From Closterium sp. Naga37s-1 (lineage: Eukaryota; Streptophyta; Zygnematophyceae; Desmidiales; Closteriaceae): a DNA stretch of 64,000 bases. The stretch covers positions 3,918,501 through 3,982,500 of the forward strand of contig CANJKZ010000172.1 in NCBI GenBank assembly GCA_947471745.1, read 5' to 3'. The position numbers and the translations under genes were made by a program. The notes beneath the pieces were generated by a model. That model did not search any database, was not told the DNA's origin, and saw only the letters and a program-made list of their open reading frames with translations. This document shows positions 10,628 to 32,928 of the stretch, piece after piece; position 1 is the stretch's first letter; every line of letters starts with the position of its first letter.

Positions 10628-12368
10628 AAGCAAACACAGGAACCTTCGACGAAGAAGGACGCTCGCGCCCTTACCCTCGTGAAACCTACCGCCACATCGA
10701 CACGGCGTGGAAAGATCCTGACGCAAAAGAAGAGCTGAGCGTCAAAGAGGAAGAAGCCAAGGCAAAGGCAGAAAAGAAACAGAAACTATATGAGGAGCGC
10801 ATCGTGACATGATGGGACGAGGAGTCAGCATGACGTGGCGCATGGGGAGACGACGACTACACAGGAGACAACGACTGTGCAACATGGGGATCCGCAACTG
10901 GCGCGTCCGACACCGTGCGAGGTTGGGGAAATGGCGGATGGGGTGATGCGGGAGGATGGGGCGACAACACTTACGCGGATGCCCCGCTCACCAAAGAAGA
11001 GGAAGAAGCAATCGAGCGAGAAATGGCTGCCAAACGCGGAAAGCAATCACCACGAGTCATTGTCCCGCTCGGACGTCGCCCGCGAAACCTCCCCTCACCT
11101 CCTCGTTCACCTTACACCTGGGAATCCCGCTGGTCGGAGATTGAGGAGGGGAACGTACCAGCAACTCCGCCACGTGACTCACTTGGACCAATCTCCCGCC
11201 CAGATCCATTCGCCCGCTTCATTGAGGGCACCAGGACTCCACTCAACACCATCCCCGACCGCAACTTCCTCGCGCTCTACCTCACAACGGCACCTGCAGA
11301 AGGGGAGACAGCAGCGGAACCAGAAGCAGAGGAGCAGGACAACGAAGCGGAATTAGGAGAAGTAGAAGGACCAGTGCTCCTAATTCCTCACGAGACATAA
11401 GCAGAGGCAGCAGAGTACCACGCACGTTACCTGCGCACTCCTGGAATTCGCGCAGAGGAGGATCTCTGGCATCAGCGACTCGGACATCCCTCGCTCCAGA
11501 CGTTTAACAACTGCCTCCGCGCCAAAGTTTTTCGTCCAGGAGCACTGCTGCGTCCCATTGGCACGAAACCCCTCAGCACCTCACACCCAACCACCTGCAC
11601 CATCTGCCCCACAGCTGCCCTCACGCACCAAGCCTACCCTCACTGGAGCCGAGCACCAACCGCTACAAGAAGCTGCAGAAGGTCTACAGCGACTTCATCG
11701 TGCTCACTTTCGAAGGCATCAACGGCGAAAACACCACGCTCACCTTTGTGGATGCGTATTCACGCTACGTATGGATCGCCAACGTCGACGTTCACTCCAA
11801 GGCTCCTGAGATCTTTCGCATCTGGCTCGCACACGCGCAACGACAATCGGGGAAGAAGTTGAAAATATGGCAGACTGACGGCGACAAGGAGTTTCGCAGC
11901 AACGAGCTGGAAGGGCTTCTCGCAGAGAAGGGGATCAAGCATCAGATCTCTCTCCCCTACGCTCACCAGCAGCAAGGCGTCGCTGAGAGGGTTAACCGCA
12001 CTCTCATGACGAAAGTGCGCGCTCTCATGAACCAGTCCGGCCTACCCAATAAGTATTGGTCGTACGCCATGAACCACGCCGTGCGCCTGCACAACCTCCT
12101 CTCCACCACGGCCAACAGGGGCAACCTATCCCCACACATGAAGTGGACCGGCTCAAGGGGAGATACCTCCTTGTTGAGGGTTTGGGGATGTGTGGTGCAG
12201 TATCGACCGACTTCGGCCACCACCGGCAAGTTCACTCACCGCACACGCTGGGGAGTGCACCTGGGACTCAGCCACGAGTACAAGGGGTGGTTAATTCTCG
12301 ACATCGACACCAACAAGATCGTACCTGCGCGCAACATCCTCTTCTACGAGCGACTCACCTTGAAGTAG
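10628..12368 (+). pseudogene. copia B spacer and integrase remnant
   Basis: A 161-aa frame (10,915-11,400), rich in Glu, Arg and Pro, has no recognised domain. After its stop, 11,401-11,690 encodes a GAG-pre-integrase signature (DLWHQRLGHPSLQTF) in a shifted frame. Integrase resumes at 11,700-12,368 with FVDAYSRYVWI (after the first Asp), QTDGDKEF (second Asp) and HQQQGVAERVNRT (Glu). The stop at 12,366-12,368 separates it from the RT part. At least two lesions lie between protease and integrase. Confidence 0.8.
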
Positions 12369-14310
12369 TGGATCGAGGACCAGCGTCGCAACGTCGCACG
12401 TGCCTACGCCAACAACGGCCGCAACTTTGCATCCCCGGAAGACGAAGCAGCAGCAGCAGCATTCGACCGCGACCCCGTCGACGAACATTTCGGCGTGCCA
12501 CCTCGCCCGCGCGACGACGACGACGGCGATGACAGCGACGACGCTCCCGCGCCAGGACCATCACGTCGCCACACTCAGCCAAGCACTTCCTCACCCGCCC
12601 ACGAGAGCGACGATGACGACGATGTGGTGGAAGTCACCACCACGGACGCCGCAGGCGCCTCCAATGTCACTGGCCTACAGCTCCTTGGCCTACACACGTC
12701 AGTCACTACTCTCACGCGCGCCGTCGAGCCCAAGAATCCGCGCCAAGCCCTAACCGGCCCCCATGCCAAGGAGTGGCGTGCAGCCATGGACGCGGAGATG
12801 AAGGCGCTGGAATCACGCGACACATGGGTTCTAGTCGACCGTGCACCAGTGAAGGGGAGAAGGGTGCTAAGCGGAAAGTGGGTTTTTTCGCCTGAAAACT
12901 AACGCTGACGGGACGATTGAACGCTTCAAGGCGCGTTGGGTTGTACGCGGGTACGACCAGCGCCATGGCATCGACTTCGACCAAACCTTCGCCCCCGTCA
13001 GCCGCCATACTTCTGTGAGGATTCTGCTCGCCATCGCTGCCGCTAAGCATCTTCCACTGCGGTAGATCGACGTCGAGAACGCATTTCTTTATGAGTGGTC
13101 GACGCGACCATCTTTGTGGAACAGCCACACACCTACGAGGAAGGAGATCCCAGGGTCTGCCAGCTGAAGAAATCCCTCTACGGGATAAAGCAGGCGCCAC
13201 GCCTCTGGCAGCAGCACCTGCACAAAATCCTCCTGGAAATCGGTTTCAGGCAGCTGCCGCACGACCCGGGAATGTACCACCTCCACTTCAACGGCGATTA
13301 CATCCTCCTGACCGTCTACGTCGACGACCTGCTGTACACCGGCACCTGCAACAAACTCCTTAATCAGTTCAAGGAGAACCTGGCACAGCGCGTTGACATC
13401 ACCATCAACCAAAGCGTCACGCAGTTTCTGGGCCTGAACATCACTTACGCGCCAGAAGCAATTCATCTGTCAGCTTCCAAGTACGGAGAGCAGCTGGGGG
13501 AACGCTTCAACATTTCGCCCACACCACTCTCAACTCCTTACCGCAACCCCAGCGCCAACTACAAACCGGACAACAAACCTCTGTTGCCCGCAGGACTCCA
13601 ACTGTACCAGCAGCAACTGGGGTGCTTCCTGTTCGCCTGTGTCACATGCCGACCCGACCTTTCGTACATCGCCAGCCAACTGGCACAGTATTCTCGCAAG
13701 CCAGTAGCTGAGAACCAGCTGGACCTGGAGCGCGCCCTGCAGTACTTCATCTCTACACCTTACATCGGGCTCTCCTACTCCACGCTGACGACAACCTCCT
13801 TCAACCTCAACGACTACGTGGACGCAGATCATGCAGCTGATCCCGCGAATCAACGATCACGAACCGGCTTCGTCTTCCGCCTGGAGCCAACAGGACCAAT
13901 CTCCTGGAACTCACAGAAGCAGGAGCTGGTTGCTCTGTCATCGACCGAAGCAGAGTACATCGCCGCGACAGCAGCAGTTCGCGAAGGTCTGTACCTGCAG
14001 GAACTGCTGTAGGAAGCGAAAATCTCAACCTCGCCCACCTTTCGCCTCCACTGTGACAACCAGAGCGCCATCAAGATCGCGAACAAGCCAGGGTTCGTCA
14101 ACCGCACGAAGCACATCGCGCTTCGATACTTTTCGTCAAGGACGAAATTGACCAGGGCAAGGTTGACCTCACGTACTGCCCCACCACCGAGATGGCAGCT
14201 GATTTCCTCACCAAGCGACTGTCACGTCAGCAGTACCAGCACTGCTCCAATCTTACCGGAGTACTCAAGCGAGTCAGCCCTCTGCGCGACCAGGAATGAA
14301 GGGGAGGATA
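12369..14310 (+). pseudogene. copia B reverse transcriptase-RNase H remnant
   Basis: The RT N-terminal part (to 12,902) carries EWRAAMDAEMKALESRDTW and then breaks after GKWVF at a frameshift. FKARWVVRGYDQRHGIDFDQ follows in another frame at 12,930-12,990, with a TAG at about 13,063. The frame 13,095-14,012 has the palm motif TVYVDDLLYTG with both Asp intact, and RNase H motifs DYVDADHAAD and SSTEAEYIA. It stops at 14,010-14,012, where further RNase H sequence (LHCDNQSAIKIA, RTKHIALRYF) continues. At least four lesions make it non-functional. Confidence 0.85.
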
Positions 14311-14713
14311 TGAAAAATGCGTAAGGCATTCCTGTATGCTGCAGGAGCCGACTCTATTGAGTACGAAGGCGAGGAGTCAGAAGAGTCGAAGCGACACCAG
14401 CAACCGTCTGATCAAGACCGATGCAGGCAGAAATATTTGATGTGAGAAGAGCGGGAACAGGTTTGAAACGGGTTCCCGCGCCGCACGGTTTGACTTCACT
14501 GCAATAAGGGAATGTACCCCTTAGAGTACATGGCTAGTCTAGGTTGTTTCGTATTCCCTGTACTCTATATATAAACTTGATGTATGCATGCTTTTCATTA
14601 TCTCAGTCATTTACATTCACTCTGACCTGAGGTCAACTCTTCCGCTGCAACAACTCAACCTGCGATCAATCCTGAGAACGATCCTTCGCTAAGTCCCACT
14701 TGGGATTGTAACA
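14311..14713 (+). repeat. putative 3' LTR of copia B
   Basis: It starts TGAAAAATGCG directly after the purine tract at 14,299-14,310 and ends GGGATTGTAACA, so it has the TG...CA termini expected. A TATA-like 'tatatataaac' lies near 14,565-14,577. No second copy exists in the window, so the right boundary is inferred. Confidence 0.55.
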
Positions 14714-15195
14714 AAATAGATTCAGGCAAACTTTAGCACCACAGCTTACACTTCAATCACAAAATGCTCGTCAATCTTCAATGTAAAGACCCTGCCTTAG
14801 TATGCCCTCTGCTCCATGTGCAGAATCCTAATAGGGGGTTTTGAATCATAGTTTTGGGCATCAGTAAAGCCACACGTACCACAAACACACCATCCACTTC
14901 GATTAAGTTACGAAACGCTCATCGTTCTCACATCAATATTATATTTGGCTGTTGTTGTTTCAGTATCAAATAAACATTGGATCGTTTCATTCTGCCTCCT
15001 GATAGGGGTTTGTTGTACGGTCATACTGGCTAAAACAGTGTTGAATGTGGGTCATAAACAATATATTGAACCTTATATAGGTTGGGTTCCGCGTCGTTCC
15101 TTTCAAACCCACACTAAATTTTATGCCACGGCTTTCCATTATTTGGAGGATACTGGCACAAACAAGATACAACAAAATGCAAGCTTGTAAATTAT

Positions 15196-15197
<2 letters not shown>
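14714..15197. other. AT-rich spacer, nothing recognised
   Basis: About 480 bases of AT-richer DNA between the copia B LTR and the first AG microsatellite. Short frames exist but show no family signature. Confidence 0.5.
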
Positions 15198-15282
<85 letters not shown>

Positions 15283-15309
15283 AGAGAGAGAGAGAGGGAG
15301 AGAGAGAGA

Positions 15310-15394
<85 letters not shown>
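15198..15394 (+). repeat. (AG)n microsatellite, upstream of non-LTR copy 1
   Basis: About 195 bp of nearly pure AG dinucleotide with a few 'ggg' or 't' interruptions. It ends exactly where the 5' leader of the first non-LTR element begins (ggccctggatctagtcc). Confidence 0.95.
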
Positions 15395-26840
<11,446 letters not shown>

Positions 26841-27350
26841 TGCTCGTGCCTTTGTCCGCGATACCACCGCGGACAAACTCTCCGCTCGCGCCATTCCCTG
26901 CGTCTTCCTTGGCTTTGTCCCTGACGCACCTGACTGGCAGTTTTACGAGGGGGGTGCGGAGTCTCGGGGCGCTGAGCCTGAGCGTGAGGAGCCTGGAGGT
27001 CCTGGGCCTGGGGGTGCTGTGTCTGGAGGTGCTGAGCCCGAGCGTGAGGAGCCTGGGGGTACTGAGTCTGGGGGTGCGACGCCTGAGGGTTCTGAGTCTG
27101 CTCCTGCGCTGTCTCCTTGGAGTAGCCGCCTTCGTACGCGTGTGCCTCTCACCTCACAGCAGCTGCACGACTGGTATGGTCGCCGTCAGGGTCGCGCTTC
27201 TGGAGCTCGGGGCTCTGCCGCTGGAGGTACTTCTGCTGACGTCACTGGAGCTGGGAGTGGTGCTGGTCCCGGAGGTGCTCGTACTGGAGGTGCTGGAGCT
27301 GCTGGGGCTGGAGGTGCTGAGAAGAACATCGTCTCTGCCCCCTCCTTGCA
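26841..27350 (+). repeat. internally deleted duplicate of copia C integrase end and linker
   Basis: 26,841-26,945 matches the integrase C-terminus at 29,364-29,468 (KLSARAIPCVFLGFVPDAP). It then jumps across about 340 bases, and 26,947-27,317 matches 29,808-30,160 nearly base for base. The copy ends at about 27,330, where a 12-base direct repeat gagaagaacatc occurs twice (27,319 and 27,352 region). It is followed by gag-like sequence, so order is scrambled here. Confidence 0.75.
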
Positions 27351-27353
27351 GCA

Positions 27354-30217
27354 GAGAAGAACATCCTCGCTGTAGGTGCTGCTCGTGGCACTCCTCGCTC
27401 TCCCCTCTTTGAGGGGTGCTCCCCCTCCCCTCTCACCCCCTCCTACGCCTCCGCAGCTGCTGCTCACGACTACCTTGGTGCTGAGGAGGTCGGGGCTGCT
27501 TCCGCTCCTAGTGGGAAGCGTCGCTGCGGCAAGGGCGGCAAGGGTGGCAGGGGAGGTGGGGGTGGCGGTGGAGGTGGCGGTGGAGGTGGCGGCGGGGGAG
27601 GTGGAGGTGGTGGAGGCGGTCGTGGGGGTGGAGGTGGTGGAGGTGGTGGTGGGGGCAGCGGAGGCACTGGGAGCGGTGGAGGTGGCAGCAGCGGCGGTGG
27701 GGGAGGAGGGAGCGGTGGTGGCAGTGGTGGTCAGGGCCAGCAGCAGTCGCAGCAGCAGCAGCAGCAGCAGCAGCGTCAGCGCCAGACCCCCACTTCCCAG
27801 CAGCTTCTTGACTGGTATGCTGGGCGTGGGGCTTCTGGGGGTCCTGGTCGCTGCGCCTATATCATTCGCACAGGTCCCCGCACTGGTCGCCAGTGCACAG
27901 GGTTTCACACTGAGCAGCGCTGCTTCGCTCGGCTTAGCGACGCCTGGCGCGCCAAGTTTCCTGATGCTACTGAGTTCCCCAACTGGGCAGACCTGCTTAG
28001 GCGTGATGTACCTATCTTTGATCTTGACTATGAGGCTATTCTTGCTGCCATGTATGCATTGACTGTTAGTGCTGAGGGTGACTGCTACTTGTGTGTGCCG
28101 CCTGACCCAGGTATAGCCCCAGGTATAGCGCCTGTGGCACTAGGTGCTTGTGAGTCTGCTCCCCCTGGTACTGCGTCCGCACAGGCCTTGCACACCTTCA
28201 CACTTGACTCTGGTGCTTCCCGCTGTTTCTTTCGCGACAGCACCACAGTCACTCCCCTCCCTGCACCCGTTCCTGTCTCGCTGGCTGACCCCTCTGGGGG
28301 CCCAGTGCTTGCACGGTCTTCCACTGTGCTTCCGTGTCCGGCGGTCCCGTCTGGTGAGCTTTCTGGTCTCCACCTCCCCTCGTTCTCTACGAACTTGGTG
28401 AGCAACGCCGTCCTTCAGGATCACTGGGTTGACACCTTTACTCCTGGAGGACAGCGTGTGGCGATCTGCACGTGCTCCCGGACCGGCCGTCACCTGGCCA
28501 CGTTCACACGTGCGCCTGGGTCTAGTCTGTACACCCTCACCACTGCGTCACGCTACACCCCCTTGTCCCCCCAGCTGTACGCGTCTGCTCAGGTAGCTAC
28601 CCAGTGTGAGTGTCTCCGCCTGTCGCACGACACTCTTCTGTGGCACCACCGCCTTGGTCACCCCTCCCTGCCTCGCCTTCGTAGCATGCACTCTCGCTAC
28701 CTGGTCTCTGGCCTTCCTGAGTCTCTGCCTGCCCTCCCTCCCTCGCCTGCGCCGCCCTGCATTCCTTGCGTCGAGGGGCGGCAGCGCGCCGCCCCTCACT
28801 CCTCCTCGTTTCCTCCCACAGAGGCTCCCCTGCAGACTCTCCACATGGACGTGTGGGGCCCAGCCCGCGTCCGTGGACAGGGCCACGAGCGGTACTTCCT
28901 GCTGGTCGTCGACGACTACACGCATTACACCACGGTCTTCCCCTTGCGCAGCAAGGGGGAGGTCCCTGATGTCTTGATCCCCTGGATCCGCGCTGTTCGT
29001 CTCCAGCTCCGCGAGCGGTTCCAGTCGGACTTTCCTGTCCTGCGTCTGCACTCTGACAGAGGTGGTGAGTTCTCCTCAGACCTCTTGGCAGCCTTCTGTG
29101 CGGAGCACGGCATCCGCCAGACGTTCACGCTTCCGGCCTCTCCGCAGCAGAATGGGGTTGCTGAGCGCCGCATTGGCTTAGTCATGGAGGTCGCTCGTAC
29201 CTCCATGATCCATGCGGCTGCCCCCCATTTTCTGTGGCCGTTTGCGGTCCGGTACGCCGCGCATCAGCTCAACCTCTGGCCCCATGTCTCCTTGCCGGAG
29301 ACCTCGCCCACACTGCTGTGGACGGGGAAGGTTGGCGATGCGTCGCGTTTCCGGGTCTGGGGTGCTCGTGCCTTTGTCCTCGATACCACCGCGGACAAAC
29401 TCTCCGCTCGCGCCATTCCCTGCGTCTTCCTTGGCTTTGTCCCTGACGCGCCTGGCTGGCAGTTTTACGACCCAGCCTCGCGCCATGTCTTTCCGTCTCA
29501 GGACGTCACCTTTGACGAGTCCGTCCACTTTTACCGTCTCTTTCCCTACCGCACTGCCCCTCGCCCCCCCCCCCGCCGCTCTTTCTCGCCCCAGGTCCTC
29601 CCCAGGTAGACCCCCTCCCCGCGCCAGGTCCTGCTCCTTCAGGTGTTTCTCAGGTAGACCCTCCCGTGCCTGCGCCTGTTGAGGTCACTGGTGACTCAGG
29701 TCCTGCTGGGGGTGGTGCTGTCTTTGGGGGTGCTGGGCCTGGGGGTGCGGAGCTTGGGGGTGCTGAGCCTGGGGGTGCGGAGCTTGGGTGTGCTGAGCCG
29801 GGGGGTGCGGAGTCTCGGGGCGCTGAGCCTGAGCGTGAGGAGCCTGGAGGTCCTGGGCCTGGGGGTGCTGTGTCTGGAGGTGCTGAGCCCGAGCGTGAGG
29901 AGCCTGGGGGTACTGAGTCTGGGGGTGCGACGCCTGAGGGTTCTGAGTCTGCTCCTGCGCTGTCTCCTTGGAGTAGCCGCCTTCGTACGCGTGTGCCTCT
30001 CACCTCACAGCAGCTGCACGACTGGTACGGTCGCCGTCAGGGTCGCGCTTCTGGAGCTCGGGGCTCTGCCGCTGGAGGTACTTCTGCTGACGTCACTGGA
30101 GCTGGGAGTGGTGCTGGTCCCGGAGGTGCTCGTACTGGAGGTGCTGGAGCTGCTGAGGCTGGAGGTACTGCTGAGCCTGAGGGTGCTACTGCTGGAGACC
30201 CTGGGTCTGGGGGTGCT
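27354..30217 (+). pseudogene. copia C gag C-terminus, protease, integrase
   Basis: The frame is open from about 27,354, before the first usable ATG (28,050). It encodes a poly-Gly and poly-Gln stretch, then TSQQLLDWYAG and a Cys/His cluster, CAYIIRTG...CTGFHTEQRCF (C-x13-C-x3-H-x4-C), a possible zinc-knuckle variant. Protease has TLDSGASRCFF. The pre-integrase zinc region has HHRLGHPS and CIPCVEG. Integrase has MDVWGPARV, HSDRGGEF and NGVAERR, all three catalytic acids intact. The frame stops at 29,609 just after a run of 11 C (29,564-29,574); linker coding continues in another frame from about 29,575, so the C run carries a frameshift or a sequencing slip. The linker is cut at 30,217 by the TRIM-like insertion. 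Confidence 0.85.
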
Positions 30218-30392
30218 TGTGAAAATAGTAGGTAGAGTTAGGAGCCATAGCTAGGTAAGTCCTAGCTAGGCAAGAGAAGTTTAGGCAAAAGAGGGGTTCA
30301 CTAGCAGCAATGAGGATACATATAGCAAACCCTAGATGGGTTGTACTCGCTATAGAGCACCCCACTACAGGCTAGAGAATAACATTCTGACA
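30218..30392 (-). repeat. TRIM-like element 3' LTR
   Basis: 175 bp, identical by eye to 31,602-31,776. The purine tract on its inner side is at 30,393-30,403 (plus strand cacccccatag). Confidence 0.9.
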
Positions 30393-31584
30393 CACCCCCA
30401 TAGCCAAAGTGGGGTGTAATCAGTACAATGAGCAAGCAGGTATAGAGCAGGAGTTCACAAAGGTAAGCAAAGCTAGAGCTAATCACAGCGGGCAAGTGAG
30501 GAGGAGGAGGAGCTGTGGAGGTAGAGAAGATGGGAGGCAACGACTGAAGCTGCAGAGGCACGGGCACAGGAGCGGCTGACTCAGAGGCTACCGAAGCAAG
30601 GGCGACGGACTACTGGAGTAACTGGCTCGGCGGCTATAGAAGAGCGGCAGGAGCAACGGACCCACTGGCGACTGGTGCAGCAGGCTCACTGGCTACCGAA
30701 GCAAGGGCGACGGACTACAGGCGCTGCAGGCGACACGACAGGTACCTCCACACAACCTCCTCCAACTTCCCCACACCCTCGACACACACCCACTGCTCAA
30801 ACCCTAGCTCCACTCCCACGCACCCCCCTAAAACCCTAAACCCTAGGCTCCCACACACCCACCCCCCTCAGCGGCAGCTGCAGCAGTGGGAGACCAGGGA
30901 GGAGGAGGAGCAAGGGGAGTAACACACAACCGCCACCCCCACACTCCTCACCCCCAAACCCTAATTCAGGAGAACGGGCAGCAGTAGGGGTGGGGCACCG
31001 TCAGAAGCACGGGGGACAGCGAGCAGCTCAGGGACAGAGAGGAACGGGCCGCCCACGGGCCTGGCACAGCCCGACGAACCGCGCGCAGGCGGCCCGAGCC
31101 GCGCGCGGGCCTGGCGCAGCCCGTACGGGCCGCGCGCGGGCCTGGCGCAGCCCGTACGGGCCGCGCGCGGGCCTGGCGCAGCCCGTACGGGCCGCGCGCG
31201 GGCCGGGCGCAGCCCGTACGGGCCGCGCTCGGGGCTGGCGCAGCCCGCGCTGGCCAGGACGGGCGACGGGGGACGACGGGCTGGTCCCCGTCGCCCGTCG
31301 AAGCGCCCCACGGGGGCGACGCGCGGACCGACGGGGCAGAAGGCCGCCGCGCGCCTCGGGGCGCACGGCGGGCAGAGAACCGCCGCACGCCCCGGGGCGC
31401 ACGGCGGGCAGAAAACCGCCGCGCGCCTCGGGGCGCACGGCGGGCAGAAAACCGCCGCACGCTCCGAGCGCGCGGCGGGATGAAAAATCCGTCGCACGCC
31501 ACGGGGCGTGCGACACAGAGAGTGGCAGTAGCAGCGGAAGCAGTGAGGTGGTGAGCCCACCCACAGGATCGACCCAAGGGGATC

Positions 31585-31601
31585 GACCTGCTCTGATAGC
31601 A
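31585..31601 (-). other. primer binding site of the TRIM-like element
   Basis: The minus strand reads TGCTATCAGAGCAGGTC directly after the LTR end. It resembles the initiator tRNA-Met site TGGTATCAGAGC with one mismatch. Confidence 0.75.
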
Positions 31602-31776
31602 TGTGAAAATAGTAGGTAGAGTTAGGAGCCATAGCTAGGTAAGTCCTAGCTAGGCAAGAGAAGTTTAGGCAAAAGAGGGGTTCACTAGCAGCAATGAGGA
31701 TACATATAGCAAACCCTAGATGGGTTGTACTCGCTATAGAGCACCCCACTACAGGCTAGAGAATAACATTCTGACA
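31602..31776 (-). repeat. TRIM-like element 5' LTR
   Basis: 175 bp, identical by eye to the left copy, followed by target duplication GTGCT at 31,777-31,781. Confidence 0.9.
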
Positions 31777-31781
31777 GTGCT

Positions 31782-32563
31782 GTTACTGGAGACACGGAGA
31801 AAGGAGACCCTGGGACTGGAGGTGCCGGTTCTGGGGGTGCTGCTGAGGGTACTGGAGCTGCTGAGGGTACTGGAGCTGCTGGAGGTGCTGGAGCTGCTGA
31901 GGGTGCTGGAGCTGCTGGAGGTGCTGGAGGTGCTGAGGGTACTGGAGCTGCTGGAGGTGCTGGAGCTGCTGAGGGTGCTGGAGCTGCTGGTACTGGTGGC
32001 ACTGCACAGCCGCGCCTGTTCTTTGCTCCACCGTCTCCGTCGTCTCTGCCACCGCCTGACTACGTACTTCGCCAGGTTCTTAGCCTCCCGTCGTCTACTG
32101 GTCTTCCGTTACAGCCTGGCTCACCTCTACCTGCTCCTTCTCCTTACACTGAGCAGCCAGGGGGTCTTACTGTGCGTCGTGAGCCTGCGTCGCGTCCTGT
32201 CTCGCCTGTCTGTTCTGGTCGTTCCGGTCGTCGTGTTCCTCGTCTGCGTCAGCCGGCTGTCCCCGACACCCACCTCGTAGTCCGTCGTCCTTCCTCTCCT
32301 CCGCAGCGTGTTCCTCTGCCGTCTCCTCCTGCGTCTTCTCTGCCTGTCGTTGCGGACCCTGCGTCTGACCGGTTTCGTGCTGAGCACCCTACTGTCACGC
32401 GTCTGCTAGCCACTGTTGTCACTGACCCGTCGTTTGAGTCTACTGCTGCGTCTGCCTTTGTCTCTGAGCTGGTTGACTTTGCTGCTGCCTGTCGCCTAGA
32501 CTACGCTGCTAGTCTTGTTGCTGAGTCTGAGTCTGTCTGTCCTCCGTCCGTCGGAGGTGAGTG
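31782..32563 (+). pseudogene. copia C linker and RT N-terminal segment
   Basis: Continues the copia C polyprotein after the TRIM-like insertion. It has Gly/Ala-rich repeats (GAAEGTGAAEG type), the TAQPRLFFAP block, a Pro/Ser-rich stretch and then LATVVTDPSFESTAAS, DFAAACRLDYAASLVAESE and CPPSVGGE. Coding is cut after the GAGTG at 32,559-32,563, where copia D inserted, and resumes at 39,601 with the duplicated GAGTG. Confidence 0.85.
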
Positions 32564-32699
32564 TGTTAGAATCTAGAATAGAACGAGAATGAATGAAACT
32601 AGGTAGGAGGGGGATACAAGTAGGAAACCCTAACAAAGCTGTACCCCCTAAGGCTAAACCCACTATAGCCTACACAATATGAACATATAATGTTTGACA
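32564..32699 (-). repeat. copia D 3' LTR
   Basis: 136 bp, identical by eye to 39,465-39,600. Its outer flank is GAGTG. The inner flank is the polypurine tract. Confidence 0.95.
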
Positions 32700-32928
32700 C
32701 ACCCCCATAGGCTAAGTGGGAGACAACCAGATGGTCACAAGACCAGTCAAAGCAAAGCAAAGCAAGCTCAGGGTGGATCTCAAGGAAACCACACAAATTC
32801 TGAGCACAAGCAAGTGGTCACAAGACCAGTTCACATGCAGGTTGATAGTATAACAAGAGATACAGTGATCACAACCTAGCAAGAGTAAACAAGCAGGTAT
32901 ATATATAGAGATCACAGTACAAGCAGAG

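Larger units (their letters stand above)
9129..14713 (+). mobile_element. Ty1/copia element B, 5'-truncated, degenerate
   Basis: A second copia lineage, clearly different in sequence from A, C and D: its coding part is less GC-biased and uses canonical gag with a CCHC knuckle. It starts abruptly inside gag, immediately after the LTR of copia A, and has no 5' LTR. Gag, protease, integrase, RT and RNase H follow in copia order, but broken by frameshifts and stops. A polypurine tract (aaggggaggata, 14,299-14,310) precedes a putative 403-bp 3' LTR. Copia A may have inserted into copia B's gag, with the left flank later lost. Confidence 0.85.
30218..31776 (-). mobile_element. TRIM-like non-autonomous LTR element
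   Basis: 1559 bp with two 175-bp direct terminal repeats identical by eye (30,218-30,392 and 31,602-31,776), in sense TGTCAGAATG...TTTTCACA. It is flanked by the 5-bp duplication GTGCT (30,213-30,217 and 31,777-31,781). In minus orientation the 5' LTR is followed by TGCTATCAGAGCAGG, one mismatch from the usual copia initiator-Met primer site. The 3' LTR is preceded by the purine tract ctatgggggtg, the same as copia D. The 1.2-kb interior encodes no recognisable protein. It includes 31-bp GC-rich repeats at 31,070-31,235 and about 36-bp repeats at 31,350-31,470. It must depend on proteins from another element. Confidence 0.9.

Noticed and set aside
30825-30848. Telomere-like ccctaaa repeats
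   Set aside because: Only two or three units in a row inside the TRIM-like element, too few for a telomeric tract.
30966-31749. 203-262-codon frames inside the TRIM-like element
   Set aside because: They cover the GC-rich 31-bp and 36-bp arrays and encode repeats of AARTGCARPARGPYG type. No gag or pol motif is present.
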